Origin: Lysobacter panacisoli
Lineage (GTDB): Bacteria; Pseudomonadota; Gammaproteobacteria; Xanthomonadales; Xanthomonadaceae
Length of the DNA stretch: 64,000 nt
Direction: 5' to 3'
NCBI RefSeq assembly: GCF_009765165.1
Contig: NZ_VLNU01000001.1
Span: forward strand, 1 to 64,000
Shown in pieces: positions 63,622 to 64,000 of this stretch (positions are counted from its first letter, which is position 1; each line of letters opens with the position of its first letter). The position numbers and the translations under genes were made by a program. The notes beneath the pieces are model-generated. The model searched no databases. It had not been told where the DNA came from and saw only the letters and a list, made by a program, of their open reading frames with translations.

Positions 63622-64000
63622 GCGCCGCGCCGCGCCTGATCCTGGCGTCCACCTCGATCTACCGTCGCGAGCTGCTGGGCCGGCTCGGCCTGGCGTTCGA
63701 GACGATGCGTCCGGACGTCGACGAGACACCCCGCCCCGGCGAGGCCCCGGAAGCCCTGGCTCGCCGGCTGTCGAAGGCGAAGGCCGACGAAGTCGCGATG
63801 CGCCATCCGGACGCCTGGGTGATCGGCTCCGACCAGGTCGCCGAATTCGACGGCCACCCGATCGGCAAACCCGGCGACCATCCGCGCGCGCTCGAGCAGG
63901 TGCGCGCGATGTCGGGCCGCGAGGTGCGCTTCCAGACCGGTTTGTGCGTCGCGCGTGCCGGGCACGAGCCACTCCAGGATCTCGACTGCACCGTGGTGCG
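63618..64000 (+). CDS. Maf/YceF family nucleotide pyrophosphatase (3' partial)
   Basis: The first ~127 residues of a Maf-like protein, cut by the window edge. LILASTSIYRRELLGRLGL is the family opening, followed by DETPRPGEAPEALARRLSKAKA and the signature VIGSDQVAEFDG. These match the YceF branch, which hydrolyses 7-methyl-GTP (preventing its entry into RNA) more than the Maf dTTP/UTP branch. In E. coli, yceF adjoins yceD-rpmF, as here, but here it is divergent. The ATG overlaps the upstream stop. Confidence 0.93.
   Translation, partial: MSAAPRLILASTSIYRRELLGRLGLAFETMRPDVDETPRPGEAPEALARRLSKAKADEVAMRHPDAWVIGSDQVAEFDGHPIGKPGDHPRALEQVRAMSGREVRFQTGLCVARAGHEPLQDLDCTVV

Overview
The window is a high-GC gammaproteobacterial chromosome segment, most likely Xanthomonadaceae (Lysobacter-like). 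This rests on the gene order rpoE-rseA-mucD/degQ and lepA-lepB-DUF4845-rnc-era-recO, an Oar-type TonB-dependent receptor, an S-methyl-5'-thioinosine phosphorylase, and a PilZ protein of the Xanthomonas type beside holB and tmk. Genus and species are inference only. No rRNA, tRNA or CRISPR array was seen.

Layout. (1) 1-3.5 kb: accessory DNA. It holds the tail of a membrane protein that runs in from the left (possibly a TraG-like conjugation protein), a lipoprotein, a REP-like repeat, a truncated M15-like peptidase fragment and a secreted Cys-rich protein that could be its immunity partner. (2) 3.5-31 kb: mixed core and lineage-specific genes. These are a PAP2 phosphatase, ispG and xseA (divergent), a TPP enzyme with an aldehyde dehydrogenase, an alpha/beta hydrolase-like protein facing a VWA lipoprotein, two TPR-sulfotransferases behind an Oar-like receptor, a double-GAF GGDEF-EAL protein, an ECF sigma/anti-sigma/YigZ set, an ABC exporter, a SymE-like toxin, aidB and a flavin monooxygenase. 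(3) 31-42.9 kb: csp, purine salvage with nagZ, a DsbA-like oxidoreductase, CYTH, rlmD, ydbL/ydbH, a receiver-Hpt protein, then recO, era and rnc. (4) 42.9-49.3 kb: lepB and lepA, a small Cys-rich secreted peptide on the opposite strand, then mucD/degQ, rseA and rpoE. (5) 49.5-52.2 kb: a FadB-like beta-oxidation protein and a frameshifted Sel1 gene. (6) 52.2-64 kb: a long minus-strand block yceD-rpmF-fabH-fabD-fabG-acpP-fabF-pabB-pabC-mltG-tmk-holB-pilZ, with a membrane coiled-coil protein and a 3'-truncated maf/yceF leaving in the other direction.

Functional themes. The right half is dense housekeeping: fatty acid and folate biosynthesis, replication accessory factors, ribosome function, protein export and sigma-E envelope stress control. 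Many neighbours overlap by 1-4 bases (ATGA, TGATG, GTGA), which implies translational coupling. The lineage-specific left half is rich in envelope proteins: receptor, lipoproteins, sulfotransferases, cyclic-di-GMP enzyme and exporter.

Most notable observations: the opposite-strand Cys-rich peptide cassette between mucD and lepA; the effector/immunity-like remnant joined to a REP-like repeat; a SymE-like toxin next to an inverted-repeat tract; a shared LDxxxVTG-type motif in a receptor, an anti-sigma-like protein and a VWA lipoprotein; a YdbH/YdbL pair without YnbE; and the absence of plsX between rpmF and fabH.
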